64,000 nt of DNA from Rhodococcus jostii RHA1 (GTDB taxonomy: Bacteria; Actinomycetota; Actinomycetes; Mycobacteriales; Mycobacteriaceae): positions 806,001 through 870,000 of the forward strand of contig NC_008269.1 in the NCBI RefSeq assembly GCF_000014565.1, given 5' to 3'. Position 1 is the stretch's first letter. The number at the start of each line of letters is the position of its first letter. The translations under genes were made by a program, and so were the position numbers. Below the pieces are notes generated by a model. The model was given only the letters and a program-made list of their open reading frames with translations. It searched no databases and was not told the origin of the DNA. Positions 14,817 through 24,376 of this stretch are shown here, in pieces.

Positions 14817-17800
14817 ATGGGTGCAGGTGATCCGCTCGATACGCAGCGGTACCCGCCCTCGCCGGCCGCGGAGCTGGCTGACATCGGCTTCGATGACGCC
14901 CAGGAGATCGGTCGCGGCGGCTTCGGCGTCGTCTACCGCTGCACTCAGGCAGACCTCGAGCGCACGGTGGCGGTGAAGGTGCTCACCGTCGAACTCGACG
15001 ACGAGAACCGGGCCCGCTTCTTCCGGGAACAGCGGGCGATGGGCCGGCTGACCGGGCACCCGAACATCGTCAACGTCCTGCAGGTCGGCGCCACCGACAG
15101 CGGCCGTCCGTTCATCGTGATGCCCTTTCACCCACAAGATTCCTTGGACGCGCGGATCCGCCGCGACGGGCCGCTGCCGTTGGGCGAGGCCTTACGGCTC
15201 GGGGTGAAGATGGCCGGTGCGGTCGAGTCTGCACACCGTCTCGGAATCCTGCATCGCGACGTCAAACCCGCGAACATCCTGCTCACCGAGTACGGCGAGC
15301 CAGAGTTGACCGATTTCGGCATCGCGCACATCAGCGGAGGTTTCGAGACCGTCACCGGCGCCGTCACCGGGTCACCTGCCTACACCGCTCCGGAGGTGCT
15401 CAGGGGTGATCCGCCGAGCCCGGCCGCCGACATCTATGGCCTCGGTGCCACCCTATTTAGTGCCCTCACCGGTCACGCCGCGTTCGAACGTCGCAGCGGC
15501 GAGCAGGTGGTCGCACAGTTCCTGCGGATCACCACACAGGAGGTGCCGGACCTGCGGGAGCAGGGGATTCCCGAGGATGTGTCCGGCACGATTGCCCGCG
15601 CGATGTCCCGCGAACCAGGTCAGCGGCCGGCCAGCGCCGCCGACTTCGGTGAGGAACTGGGACAGCTCCAACGTCATCACGGCTTCCCGGTCGACGAGAT
15701 GGCCCTGCGCGCCGAACCGGGCCAGCCACTGACATCGCGCGGTGAACGAAGATCCCCGGCTCCCTCGGGGCTCGGCACGACGGGAATGCTCCCTCTGGAG
15801 ATGACAAGTTTTATCGGCCGCCGCCACGAGCTCACCGAGTCGAAGAACCTGCTGGCCCGGTCCAGACTCGTGACGTTGACCGGCATCGGAGGTGTCGGCA
15901 AGACCCGGCTGGCGATGCGGGTCGCGTCGAGTACGCAGCGCGAGTACGCCGACGGTGTGCGACTAGTCGAGTTGGGTGAACTGCGCGACGGTTCCTCGCT
16001 GGTCGACGCGGTGGCCGCCGCCGTGGGGGTACGGGACCACTCGGCGAGGCCGCTGCGGGACGTCCTGATCGAGTTCCTCGTACCGCGCGAACTGTTGTTG
16101 GTGCTGGACAACTGCGAGCACATGGTCGACGTGGCTGCGGAACTGGCCGAGATCCTGTTGCGGGTATGCCCTGGGCTGAGGATCCTCGCCACCAGCCGCG
16201 AGCCCCTGGCCATCCGCGGAGAGGCGGTGCTGCGGGTACCCCCGTTGGCCGTCCCGGATCCAGAAGGACGGCCGTCGTTGCGGGGGTTACCCAAGTACGA
16301 TGCGGTGATCCTGTTCGCCGAACGCGCCGGTGCCGTCGTTCCCGGCTTCGCGCTCACCGAGGAGAACGCGGCGACGGTGGCGGGGATCTGCCACCGGCTC
16401 GATGGGTTACCGTTGCCGATCGAATTGGCTGCGGCTCGGCTGCGGGCGATGTCGCCCGAGCAGATCCTTGGGCGGCTCACCGACCGCTACGCCCTGCTGA
16501 CCCGCGGCAGCCGGGGTGCGCCGAGCCGGCAACAGACCCTGCGGTTGTGTATCGACTGGAGCTTCGAATTATGTACCGCCGAAGAGCAACTGGTGTGGGG
16601 TCGGCTGGCGGTGTTCGCGGGGAGCTTCGAACTCGATGCGGCGGAGCGGGTGTGCGGCGGCGATCTGGCCCCGGACAAGTTACTGGACACGCTGACGTCG
16701 TTGGTGGAGAAGTCGATCCTGATCCGGGAGGAGCACGGGTCGGTGGTGCGGTTCCGGATGCTCGAGACCCTCCGCGAATACGGCTACGAGAAACTCGAGC
16801 AGACCGGTGAGGACATCGCTTTGCGTCGCCGCCACCGGGACTGGTACGAGGCGTTGGCGCTCGAATCGGAAGCCGAGTGGATCAGCACGCGCCAGCTCGA
16901 CTGGATCGCCCGGTTGAAGCGGGAACAACCGAACCTGCGGGAGGCCCTCGAATTCAGCATCGACGACGACCCCGCCGCCGGACTGCGCGCCGCCTCCGCT
17001 CTTTACGTATTCTGGGCTTCGCAGGGTCTTTACAGTGAGGGGCGTCGCTGGCTCGACCAATTACTTGCCCGCCAGACCGGCCCCCCAACGCTCGAGTGGA
17101 TCAAGGCCCTCTATTGCGCCAGCGCGATGGCGAATGTACAGGCTGACCTCCAGTCGGCTGCCGCGCTCGTGGAGAAGGGGCGCGCGTTGACCGCGCAGAA
17201 CGACGACCCCATGATGCGGGCTCTCGTCGACGACGCTGACGGCATGCTTGCCCTCTACAGCGGTGATCTCCCGCGCGCCTGCTCCTACCTCAGGGCTGCC
17301 GCTGCGGAGTTCAGCGGACAGGGGTATTCAACGCTTGAAATAGGCGCCTTGTACCCGTTGGGGTTGGCCTTCGGACTGGGCGGAATGACGGAGGAGTCGA
17401 TCGAGTGTCATGAGCGTGTACTCGCAATCACCGAAGCGTTTGGCGATAGATTGTACCGTTCACTTTCGCTGTGGGCCTTGGCCATTGCCGTGTGGAGACA
17501 GGGTGATGCCGATCGCGCGGTCCGACTCCTCGAGCAGTCGTTGAAGCTGTCGCGGCAGGTGCACAGCCCCCGCGTGGCCACCTCATGCCTCGAGGCGCTG
17601 GCCTGGATCGCATGCGAGCAGCTCGACCCACCGCGGGCTGCGGTACTGATGGGGTCGGCAGCAGAGCTGGCGCGGTCGATGGGTAGCTCTGCGGTGGTAT
17701 TTTCGGATCTCTCTGTCTACCACGATGAATGCGATCAGAGAACTCGACGGCTAATTGGAGCCAAAGCCTTCGAAACGGCACACCGCAAAGGCCAACGCCT

Positions 17801-18071
17801 CAGCTTCGATGCGGCAATCGCCTACGCCCTCCACGAGCAACCCCTCAACGCCTCTGATGCTCCCGTCGTCGACAGGTCGGTGCGACTGACCAAACGAGAA
17901 CGCCAAGTCGCCGACCTGATTGCCGAAGGCCTGACCAATCAGGCCATCGCCGACCGCCTGGTGATTTCACCCCGGACTGTCCAAAGCCATGTGGAGCACA
18001 TCCTGGCAAAACTAGGTTTCACATCCCGGACACAGATCGCGGCATGGGTTGCGGAGCGGATCGGCGAATAA
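14817..18071 (+). CDS. Giant signalling regulator: Ser/Thr kinase - AAA/NB-ARC ATPase - helical repeats - LuxR DNA-binding domain
   Basis: The 1084-residue protein starts with a complete eukaryote-type kinase domain: glycine loop GRGGFGVVY at residues 32-40, catalytic HRDVKPANIL near 146, DFGIAHISG near 167, and an APEVL activation-segment end. A second module begins near residue 325 (TSFIGRRHELTE) with Walker A GIGGVGKTRLA near 356 and LLLVLDNCEHM, as in AfsR/MalT-type STAND ATPases. Helical repeats follow. A LuxR helix-turn-helix closes the protein (LTKRERQVADLIAEGLTNQA from about 1023). It should phosphorylate targets and act as an ATP-controlled activator. Kinase plus LuxR in one chain is unusual. 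It stands alone, with no obvious partner. A related kinase-ATPase without the LuxR end is at 54165-57635. Confidence 0.9.
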   Translation: MGAGDPLDTQRYPPSPAAELADIGFDDAQEIGRGGFGVVYRCTQADLERTVAVKVLTVELDDENRARFFREQRAMGRLTGHPNIVNVLQVGATDSGRPFIVMPFHPQDSLDARIRRDGPLPLGEALRLGVKMAGAVESAHRLGILHRDVKPANILLTEYGEPELTDFGIAHISGGFETVTGAVTGSPAYTAPEVLRGDPPSPAADIYGLGATLFSALTGHAAFERRSGEQVVAQFLRITTQEVPDLREQGIPEDVSGTIARAMSREPGQRPASAADFGEELGQLQRHHGFPVDEMALRAEPGQPLTSRGERRSPAPSGLGTTGMLPLEMTSFIGRRHELTESKNLLARSRLVTLTGIGGVGKTRLAMRVASSTQREYADGVRLVELGELRDGSSLVDAVAAAVGVRDHSARPLRDVLIEFLVPRELLLVLDNCEHMVDVAAELAEILLRVCPGLRILATSREPLAIRGEAVLRVPPLAVPDPEGRPSLRGLPKYDAVILFAERAGAVVPGFALTEENAATVAGICHRLDGLPLPIELAAARLRAMSPEQILGRLTDRYALLTRGSRGAPSRQQTLRLCIDWSFELCTAEEQLVWGRLAVFAGSFELDAAERVCGGDLAPDKLLDTLTSLVEKSILIREEHGSVVRFRMLETLREYGYEKLEQTGEDIALRRRHRDWYEALALESEAEWISTRQLDWIARLKREQPNLREALEFSIDDDPAAGLRAASALYVFWASQGLYSEGRRWLDQLLARQTGPPTLEWIKALYCASAMANVQADLQSAAALVEKGRALTAQNDDPMMRALVDDADGMLALYSGDLPRACSYLRAAAAEFSGQGYSTLEIGALYPLGLAFGLGGMTEESIECHERVLAITEAFGDRLYRSLSLWALAIAVWRQGDADRAVRLLEQSLKLSRQVHSPRVATSCLEALAWIACEQLDPPRAAVLMGSAAELARSMGSSAVVFSDLSVYHDECDQRTRRLIGAKAFETAHRKGQRLSFDAAIAYALHEQPLNASDAPVVDRSVRLTKRERQVADLIAEGLTNQAIADRLVISPRTVQSHVEHILAKLGFTSRTQIAAWVAERIGE

Positions 18072-18288
18072 TCAGGCGGCGCCCACCGGCTATAGCGTAA
18101 CGCCGATAAAGATTGCGCCAGTCGAAGCGCCGGGTCTCCTGGCCGAAACCGCGGGCGCTGAGCCCACAAATTGTCATGGAGCCCCAACGTTGTAGCGCGA
18201 CAACGACCTGACGTCGCAAACACTGCGGCTACCACAGAGTGAGGGGCGATCCGGCGGCGAGAAATGATCAATACCTGTGGATCAGACT

Positions 18289-18987
18289 CTATAGCCGTGC
18301 GCTGAGAGCGGCGGCGGACTCGGCCTTTTCGCCAAGTTCTGCCATGAGTGCGATCCCGTGTTTCTCTACATGACTCTCGGCGAGGGTCTGGGCTAGTGCT
18401 TCTTCGCCCGCGCAGATGGCGTCGCAGATCTGTCGGTGTCCTTCGGTGATTACCTCGGGGGACGAGCGAATGTTGGTGTTGGAGACGTAGAGTAAGGTTG
18501 CGCCGAGAATCAGATCGTATTGTCGGCGGAGGCGCCGGTGCCGAGTCAGGTCGACGATGGTGGAGTGGAATCCGACATCGGCTTGGGCCAGTCCGAGGCG
18601 GTCGGATCCTGAGCAGCATGCAACGATGCGGTCAAAGTCTTGGCGCAGACGTTGTCGGCCCTCATCGTCGATCTTCTCTGCGGCCAGCCGTGCAGCAATT
18701 CCGTCCAGGCTTTTACGTAGGGTGTACAGCTCCCATGCGTCCTCCGCGGACAGTTCCGCGACGCTCCACCCCGAGTATGCCTGCCGCACGACCAGGCCTT
18801 CGGCGGCCACATGGAGCAGTGCGGTGCGGGTGGTGGATCGCGAGACCCCGGTTTCGCTCGCCAGTGCCGCTTCGGTTAGCCGCTGGCCAGGGGCCAGCCG
18901 TCCGCTGACGATCGCATCGCGTAACCAATCGGCGGCCTGCTGATCAAAGCTTTGTCTGCTGATACCGCTGGCGCCCGAGCTCGTCAT
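18289..18987 (-). CDS. GntR-family regulator (FCD type) of the enolase-superfamily dehydratase operon
   Basis: A 232-residue protein with an N-terminal winged helix (LRDAIVSGRLAPGQRLTEAA near residue 21-40, then LASETGVSRSTTRTALLHVA) and a C-terminal FCD domain (about 85-220). It diverges from the sugar-acid dehydratase gene. The 120 bases between them hold two copies of a TTGTTAATCCT-NN-ATGATC element, one over the start of this gene. No ribosome-binding site is visible before its ATG, so the mRNA may be leaderless. It probably represses both sides until a sugar acid is present. Confidence 0.88.
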   Translation of the reverse strand: MTSSGASGISRQSFDQQAADWLRDAIVSGRLAPGQRLTEAALASETGVSRSTTRTALLHVAAEGLVVRQAYSGWSVAELSAEDAWELYTLRKSLDGIAARLAAEKIDDEGRQRLRQDFDRIVACCSGSDRLGLAQADVGFHSTIVDLTRHRRLRRQYDLILGATLLYVSNTNIRSSPEVITEGHRQICDAICAGEEALAQTLAESHVEKHGIALMAELGEKAESAAALSARL

Positions 18988-18989
18988 TT

Positions 18990-19075
18990 TGTTAATCCTA
19001 CATGATCAATCCTTGACCGCCCTGTAGTGACGTGGCACACTCCCGATTGTTAATCCTTAATGATCGAGGATTGAC
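18990..19075. promoter_or_regulatory. Divergent promoter region with two repeated GntR operators
   Basis: TTGTTAATCCTACATGATCA (from 18990) and TTGTTAATCCTTAATGATCG (from 19048) are near-identical direct repeats about 58 bases apart. Each also contains inverted halves: in the second copy AATCCT (19052-19057) and AGGATT (19067-19072) flank TAATGATCG. One copy sits at each gene's start, as expected for a regulator that controls both promoters. Confidence 0.65.
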
Positions 19076-19108
19076 GTCCCAATGGAACGCGCGAATGAAG
19101 GGGTTCTA

Positions 19109-20302
19109 GTGAAGATCACCAATGTGGAGACGCTGTCTTGTGACGCCGGCTGGCGTAATTACCACTTCCTGAAGATCACCACTGACGAAGGAATCGTCGG
19201 CTGGTCGGAGTTCGACGAGGCATTCGGGCCCGCAGGTCTATCGCACGTCATCGAGAACTACGGCCAGTGGCTGATAGGGAAGGAGGTCTCGACTCATGAA
19301 CTGCACTACACGACCATGGCGTCGACAGCCCGCCCTGCTCCGCATGGGATGACGGCAGAGGCGTTCGGCGCGATCGAGAACGCACTACTCGACGCGAAAG
19401 CCAAGGCACTCGACGTCCCGGTGTATGAACTTCTCGGCGGCCGGCTTCGCGACTCGATACCTGTGTACTGGTCACACTGCGCGAGCTGGCGCATCAACCA
19501 TCCGGAGCTCTATCCCCCCCGAATCACCGATCTCGCCGGAGTCCGCGCCGCAGGTGAGGAAGCGCGCGAGCGCGGCTTCACGGCCGTCAAGACCAACATG
19601 TTCACTCATGGCGAAGGTGGGGCAAAGGCCTGGATGGCAGGCTTCGCCAATCCGTTCGAGCCAGGACTGAACGTCACCCCGAAGCTCATTAGGGACGTCG
19701 TCTCGCACGTCGAGGCCCTGCGCGACGGGGTCGGCGACGAGGTCGAGGTTCTGCTGGATCTGAACTTCAATGCCCGCACCGAAGGAGTCCTGCGCCTACT
19801 CCGTGCGCTCGAGCACCTCGACCTGTTCTGGATCGAACTCGACCTCTACAACCCGCGCGCACTCTCCCACGTCCGGAGTCAGAGCCGACACCCGATCGCT
19901 TCCTGCGAGACGCTCTTCGGTGTCCGGCAACTGCTCCCGTATCTCGAGACGCAGGCGATCGACGTCGCGATCATCGACACGGTCTGGAACGGCGTCTGGC
20001 AGTCGATGAAGATGGCATCGACTGCGGAGGCCTTCGACGTAAATGTGGCACCCCACAACTTCTACAGCCACCTATCGACGATGATGAACGTCCACTTCGC
20101 CGCAGCTGTTCCGAACCTGCGGGTGATGGAGACCGACATCGACCGGCTGCCCTGGGATGACGAACTGTTCAGCACCAGCCCCCAGATCGTCGACGGCGCC
20201 ATTCTCGTCCCCGCCCAGCCCGGCTGGGGCATCGAACCCAACGAAGACGCCCTCCGCGCCCACCCGCCCGTTCCACGCACGAGCTACCTCGGACTCGATT
20301 AG
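19109..20302 (+). CDS. Enolase-superfamily (mandelate racemase type) sugar-acid dehydratase
   Basis: The 397-residue product has the N-terminal capping domain and the barrel domain of the mandelate racemase/muconate-lactonising group. Visible active-site parts are the lysine in AVKTNMF, the metal ligands in LLDLNFNA, WIELDLYNP and SCETLFG, and a histidine in VAPHNFYSHL that would be the opposite-face base. Such enzymes abstract a proton next to a carboxylate and usually dehydrate sugar acids such as galactonate or arabinonate. I chose the GTG at 19109, preceded by GAAGGGG. An ATG at 19082 is in frame but lies close behind the operator. It sits with a divergent GntR regulator and a downstream MFS importer. 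Substrate unknown. Confidence 0.82.
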   Translation: MKITNVETLSCDAGWRNYHFLKITTDEGIVGWSEFDEAFGPAGLSHVIENYGQWLIGKEVSTHELHYTTMASTARPAPHGMTAEAFGAIENALLDAKAKALDVPVYELLGGRLRDSIPVYWSHCASWRINHPELYPPRITDLAGVRAAGEEARERGFTAVKTNMFTHGEGGAKAWMAGFANPFEPGLNVTPKLIRDVVSHVEALRDGVGDEVEVLLDLNFNARTEGVLRLLRALEHLDLFWIELDLYNPRALSHVRSQSRHPIASCETLFGVRQLLPYLETQAIDVAIIDTVWNGVWQSMKMASTAEAFDVNVAPHNFYSHLSTMMNVHFAAAVPNLRVMETDIDRLPWDDELFSTSPQIVDGAILVPAQPGWGIEPNEDALRAHPPVPRTSYLGLD

Positions 20303-20471
20303 AGACGCAATTTCCCCAACCAGAGAATTACCGGAACGTCATCCAATGGTGGCACCACTGCACCGGACATCTCGGGTTATCTCGATGAATTCATCGATAC
20401 GTCCGCCGGCTGTCTCCGACCATGACTCGCTCGGCGTAATCGCCACCCCGGCTCGAAAAGAAAGTAAGACG

Positions 20472-21851
20472 ATGACCGCACCTCCGCGGACCGGATCGCC
20501 CGAAGCGACCGCACACTCCGCCTACCGCAAGATCTTCCGCCGGATCGTCCCGGTAATCATGTTGATGTACCTGTTGGCTTGGCTCGATCGTGTCAACATC
20601 GGGTTCGCAGCACTGACAATGAACAAGGATATCGGCCTCAGCGATACCGCATTCGGTCTGGGCGCGGCGTTGTTCTTCGTCGGGTACTTCATCTTCGAGG
20701 TCCCCAGCAACGTCATCATGGAGAAGGTCGGCGCTCGTATGTGGCTGGCCCGAATCATGATCACCTGGGGACTCGTGTCAGCTGCCACCGCATTCGTCGT
20801 CGGCGAAGTCAGTTTCTACGCCGTACGTATCCTCCTCGGTATCACCGAAGCTGGGTTCTTCCCCGGCGTCCTGCTGTACCTGACGTTCTGGGTCCCGCGT
20901 GCGCTCCGTGGCAGAATCACGGCCTTGTTCTTGATGGCGGCACCGCTCGCGACCGCGATCGGTGCACCCATCGCCTCGCTGATCCTCGCGCATCTGGACG
21001 GCTTCCTGGGCTTGAAGGGCTGGCAGGTGCTGTTCCTTGCCTTCGGGCTTCCGACCGCGCTGGTTGGTGTCGCGGTGTTCTGGCTGTTGCCGTCCAAGCC
21101 GGCCGATGCCAAGTGGCTGACCGCGGACGAGAAGGCATTCCTGCACCACCAACTCGCGCTCGAACAAGCCGACACCGATAAGGACGCCGGACACTCGACC
21201 TTCTCCGCGCTCAAGTCGCCAAAAGTTCTCGCCCTCGCCTTCGTCTTCTTCGGAATCGCCTCCGGCAGCTACCTGCTGAACTTCTTCCTGCCGCAGGTGG
21301 TCGCATCCTTCAAGACGACCTACGGAATCTCACTGTCGGTGACACAGATCGGACTGATCTCCGCCATCCCTTTCCTGTGCGCCGCACTGGTCATGTACTT
21401 CGCGGCACGTCGCTCCGACCGCACCCAGAAGCGCGTGGTGTACGTCAGCGGCGGTACGGTGATAGGGGCGGTCGCTCTGGCGCTGAGCCCCTTTGTCGGC
21501 AACCCGGTGCTGGCAATAGTGCTGCTCTCGGTGACCGCGTCCTGTGTCTACATCGCCCTTCCGCTGTTCTGGCAGTTGCCACCACGATTCCTGACGGCGG
21601 CGTCCGCCGCCGCGGGAATCGCACTGATCAACTCGGTCGGCAACCTCAGCGGTTTCGTCTGGCCTTACGCGACGGGAGCCCTCAAAGCCACGACCGGCAC
21701 CTTCACCGTGGCGTTCGTCCTCGTCGCCGCCACAATGTTCATCGCGGCCGTGGCCGTCATTGCCCTCGACCGTTCCCGGAAGCGCCAGGACAACGCGCGC
21801 CCCTCGCGTGAGGAGCCGGAACTCGAGACGGTCGCCCGAGTCGACCGGTAG
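20472..21851 (+). CDS. MFS transporter, anion:cation symporter (ACS) type
   Basis: A 459-residue twelve-helix transporter of the phthalate/tartrate/hexuronate (ACS) branch. Family marks are YLLAWLDRVNIGFAALTMNK in helix 1, FFVGYFIFEVPSNVIMEKVG in helix 2 and the following loop, GITEAGFFPGVLLYLTFWVP in helix 4-5, and a long central loop. It probably imports the sugar acid handled by the dehydratase 170 bases upstream. The frame extends upstream into the dehydratase gene, but the ATG at 20472 gives the normal ACS N-terminus. A strong hairpin follows the stop, so these two genes likely form the whole transcript. Confidence 0.88.
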   Translation: MTAPPRTGSPEATAHSAYRKIFRRIVPVIMLMYLLAWLDRVNIGFAALTMNKDIGLSDTAFGLGAALFFVGYFIFEVPSNVIMEKVGARMWLARIMITWGLVSAATAFVVGEVSFYAVRILLGITEAGFFPGVLLYLTFWVPRALRGRITALFLMAAPLATAIGAPIASLILAHLDGFLGLKGWQVLFLAFGLPTALVGVAVFWLLPSKPADAKWLTADEKAFLHHQLALEQADTDKDAGHSTFSALKSPKVLALAFVFFGIASGSYLLNFFLPQVVASFKTTYGISLSVTQIGLISAIPFLCAALVMYFAARRSDRTQKRVVYVSGGTVIGAVALALSPFVGNPVLAIVLLSVTASCVYIALPLFWQLPPRFLTAASAAAGIALINSVGNLSGFVWPYATGALKATTGTFTVAFVLVAATMFIAAVAVIALDRSRKRQDNARPSREEPELETVARVDR

Positions 21852-21873
21852 ACGCAAACACGCACGCAAATAC

Positions 21874-21910
21874 GCGGGATGATCCGACCAGACGGCGCGG
21901 ATCATCCCGC
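21874..21910 (+). terminator. Hairpin terminator after the dehydratase-MFS operon
   Basis: GCGGGATGATCCG (21874-21886) pairs perfectly with CGGATCATCCCGC (21898-21910), a 13-base stem with an 11-base loop, 23 bases after the stop codon. No T-tract follows, which is common in actinomycetes. A closely similar copy, including bases beyond the hairpin, occurs at 57875-57922. Confidence 0.7.
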
Positions 21911-22159
21911 CCCGGGTGGGACTCGACGGGAATCGCCTTTCACCGGCGGCGATCCCCGCCAACACCTAGGGCCACCTCACCACACAGATCGCCGTGGAGT
22001 CGGCGGATTGAAACCGGTCGTCGCAACACCTCGATCAATCAGCAAGTGAGTGCAGAGCACCCGCCGAGCGGTCACCCGTGAGTACTTATCAACGCTCCGC
22101 TAGTCGAGTTCAAGTCGCGCTCACACACCCAGGAACGATCCCGACCTAAGGATCGACTT

Positions 22160-22753
22160 CTAGTCGAGTCGCAGCGAGAACCAGTCCCCTTGTCGATACT
22201 GCGGTCGGTGTGTCGTCCCTTCGGCATCGACGGTGGGCTCAGGGCCCGCTTGTGGTTCTGGTTCCCACAGTTGCGTCACGGTGGCCGCAGTGGAGGAGAT
22301 CAACTTTCCGTCGAGGGTGACAATCTGCTCGGACATTCCAAGCTGCGGCCACGTGGTCGCGACCTCGATCGGTCCGGCGGGAGGTACGGGTACCAGCAGG
22401 TACTCGCCGCGGACCGACCCACGTCGTCCGTCCGCCGAACGCAAGTCCAGCAGTTTGTTTCGTGCCTTCCGCGCGGTGGTGACGGACGTTCCGTCCGCGA
22501 AGCCGAGACCAAGAAGTAGGGGTGCACTGAAGTGGGTGAACTGGGGGCGCCCATCGAACGAACCGAGGTGCAGCGACAGATCCGGATGCTTGCAGCGGGC
22601 ATCGATGGTGAACATCATCCCGAACGAGTACACCCTCACCGCAGACAACCACACGACCGCGTCGTCAGTCCGGTTGAGGTCGAGCGAAATCGGAAGGTCG
22701 ACGGGTCGTTCGCTGCGTAATGCCTCGGCGAGACCCTTGTACGTATATCTCAC
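22160..22753 (-). CDS. Hypothetical protein, 197 residues
   Basis: I do not recognise this protein. Coding is supported by a continuous frame with balanced composition (residues such as SAVRVYSFGMMFTIDARC and GEYLLVPVPPAGPIEVATTW) and third-position GC bias. It appears soluble and beta-rich, with no signal peptide or membrane segment. The C-terminal third is proline- and glutamate-rich. It is read in the same direction as the pentapeptide-repeat and HEPN genes that follow at higher coordinates, with about 230 bases between, so joint action with them is possible but unsupported. Confidence 0.65.
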   Translation of the reverse strand: MRYTYKGLAEALRSERPVDLPISLDLNRTDDAVVWLSAVRVYSFGMMFTIDARCKHPDLSLHLGSFDGRPQFTHFSAPLLLGLGFADGTSVTTARKARNKLLDLRSADGRRGSVRGEYLLVPVPPAGPIEVATTWPQLGMSEQIVTLDGKLISSTAATVTQLWEPEPQAGPEPTVDAEGTTHRPQYRQGDWFSLRLD

Positions 22754-22985
22754 TGTTCCTTGCCTGTCTTCGCGCTCGTGGGTCCGCTCGTGGTCGGTGC
22801 GTTTTCGGAGTCAGGGCGAAGTCCCTCAGTGGACATGCTGTCCAGCATGGCAGAACCATAGGGTGCGGTGGGCGCGCGCGAACTGGTGCGTGTGCGCAAC
22901 GCCGAAGATCTGCCGGCTCTATGCGTGGCGGTGCTCTCCTCAGCGCGCACGGCCGCGAAGGACGAATCCACATGCCGCCGGCGCC

Positions 22986-24281
22986 TCACATCAAGATCGC
23001 GCCGTCGGGCGGTGTGCCACCGGGCCACCGTGTTTGCGCCGAGTACTTCGTTCCGTGGGTGATGGACTGGTCGAGCGTGGATTTCGTGAGGTCGACGTCC
23101 GCCAGGACAGCGTTGGTCAGGTCCGCGCGGGTGAAATTCGCAATGCCGACCTCAGCCGCGGTGAAGTCCGCGATGGTGAGATTGGTGTCGGTGAAGTCGG
23201 TGTCCCTGATCTCCGCACCGATGAATTTCGCCTCGACAAGTTGGGCGTCAGTGAACTTGGTTTCGCGGATTGACGCATCGGTGAAGTCAGCTCCATTGAG
23301 GTGCCCATGTGTGAGATCGGTCCCGTGCAACAGCGTCTTTGCCAGCTTGATGTCAGACAGGAACACCCATGCAAGGTTTGTCCTGTAGAGATTGGCATCA
23401 GTCAGGTCGGCCCCAATGAGGTCGGTGCCGCGCAAATCCGCGTCCGAAAAATCAGCCCGCATAAGCTTGGCGCCAGTGAGATCGAGAGCACAGGTGCGCC
23501 AGTTCCGGGGATCCTCTTTGGCCCGCGACTTGAGCCGGTGCGCTCGAACGGTAGCGATGATCGCAGCCCTGACGGTGTTTTCCTCCTCGCGCATTGCACG
23601 CTTCTCAGCGTCGGTGGTGTCCTCACCGCCATAGCGCGCCGCAGTGTCTGTGCGAAGGTACGCGCACAACAGGTCGATACAGACTTGCCGCTCGGTGTCG
23701 TCACCGAACCCGTGCCAGTCATCGGCGAGTGCTGCCAGCGCGTACACGCCGGCCATTCTCACGGGGAACTGAGGTGACCCGAGAAGTTCGGCGGCCTCGG
23801 TGTACCTCTCGCGGAGTGCTCGTTCGGTGGTGTGCCGGAATTGTTCCTGGCTGAGGACGAGCGCGCCGGCGGCTGTCTGCTGAGCGAGTGCGGCTGTCAT
23901 TTGCGACTTGGCGGACACCTCGAGCGCTTTCGATGCGGTGGCCTGCGAGTCTTCGGTGCTGCGTTGACGGCGGTACGCGAGCAGTGCCGCACCACCCAAA
24001 CCGATCACTGTGACCATCGTCAACGCCGTTCTGGCGGCGTTGAAGAGCACGTCACCGTTGACGTCGGCGGCCGCGGTGAAGAAGCGGTCGCCGCCGAGCT
24101 CGGTTTGAGTCCATACGAACAGGCAGAAGAACAGGACGCCGAGGAGCAGGGTGACGACGATGCCGATCGTGACGAGCCATCCAAGCCGCAGCGGACGAGG
24201 TTCTGCGGCTTCGGGCCGGCCACCGAGTTTCGGTTCTTCTCGCACTGGCTCGTCTGAAGTATGTGTGCTCACATCGCGCAT
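22986..24281 (-). CDS. Membrane-anchored pentapeptide-repeat protein
   Basis: A 431-residue protein with two N-terminal membrane segments (about residues 30-57, WLVTIGIVVTLLLGVLFFCL, and 75-100, ALTMVTVIGLGGAALLAYRR). A coiled, alanine- and glutamine-rich linker and a helical cytoplasmic part follow. The last 160 residues are tandem A(D/N)LXX pentapeptides (LMRADFSDADLRGTDLIGAD, then many more such as TDANLYRTNL and RADLTNAVLADVDL). This fold is a right-handed quadrilateral beta-helix used as a binding scaffold. Two starts are possible; I used the ATG at 24281. Such membrane-tethered scaffolds occur near defence and stress genes; the neighbour here is an ApeA-like HEPN protein. Specific function unknown. 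Confidence 0.82.
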   Translation of the reverse strand: MRDVSTHTSDEPVREEPKLGGRPEAAEPRPLRLGWLVTIGIVVTLLLGVLFFCLFVWTQTELGGDRFFTAAADVNGDVLFNAARTALTMVTVIGLGGAALLAYRRQRSTEDSQATASKALEVSAKSQMTAALAQQTAAGALVLSQEQFRHTTERALRERYTEAAELLGSPQFPVRMAGVYALAALADDWHGFGDDTERQVCIDLLCAYLRTDTAARYGGEDTTDAEKRAMREEENTVRAAIIATVRAHRLKSRAKEDPRNWRTCALDLTGAKLMRADFSDADLRGTDLIGADLTDANLYRTNLAWVFLSDIKLAKTLLHGTDLTHGHLNGADFTDASIRETKFTDAQLVEAKFIGAEIRDTDFTDTNLTIADFTAAEVGIANFTRADLTNAVLADVDLTKSTLDQSITHGTKYSAQTRWPGGTPPDGAILM

Positions 24282-24376
24282 TCTCGCGCAGCAGCGAAAC
24301 GGCTCATTCGCCGCCACCGCGCTGTCCAGCGGGGGAGTGGCCGCGTCGGATGATTGCGCCGATTCCCGGAGGGCGA

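Noticed and set aside
20157..20471. N-terminal extension of the MFS transporter
   Set aside because: It overlaps the dehydratase gene; the ATG at 20472 gives the normal transporter start.
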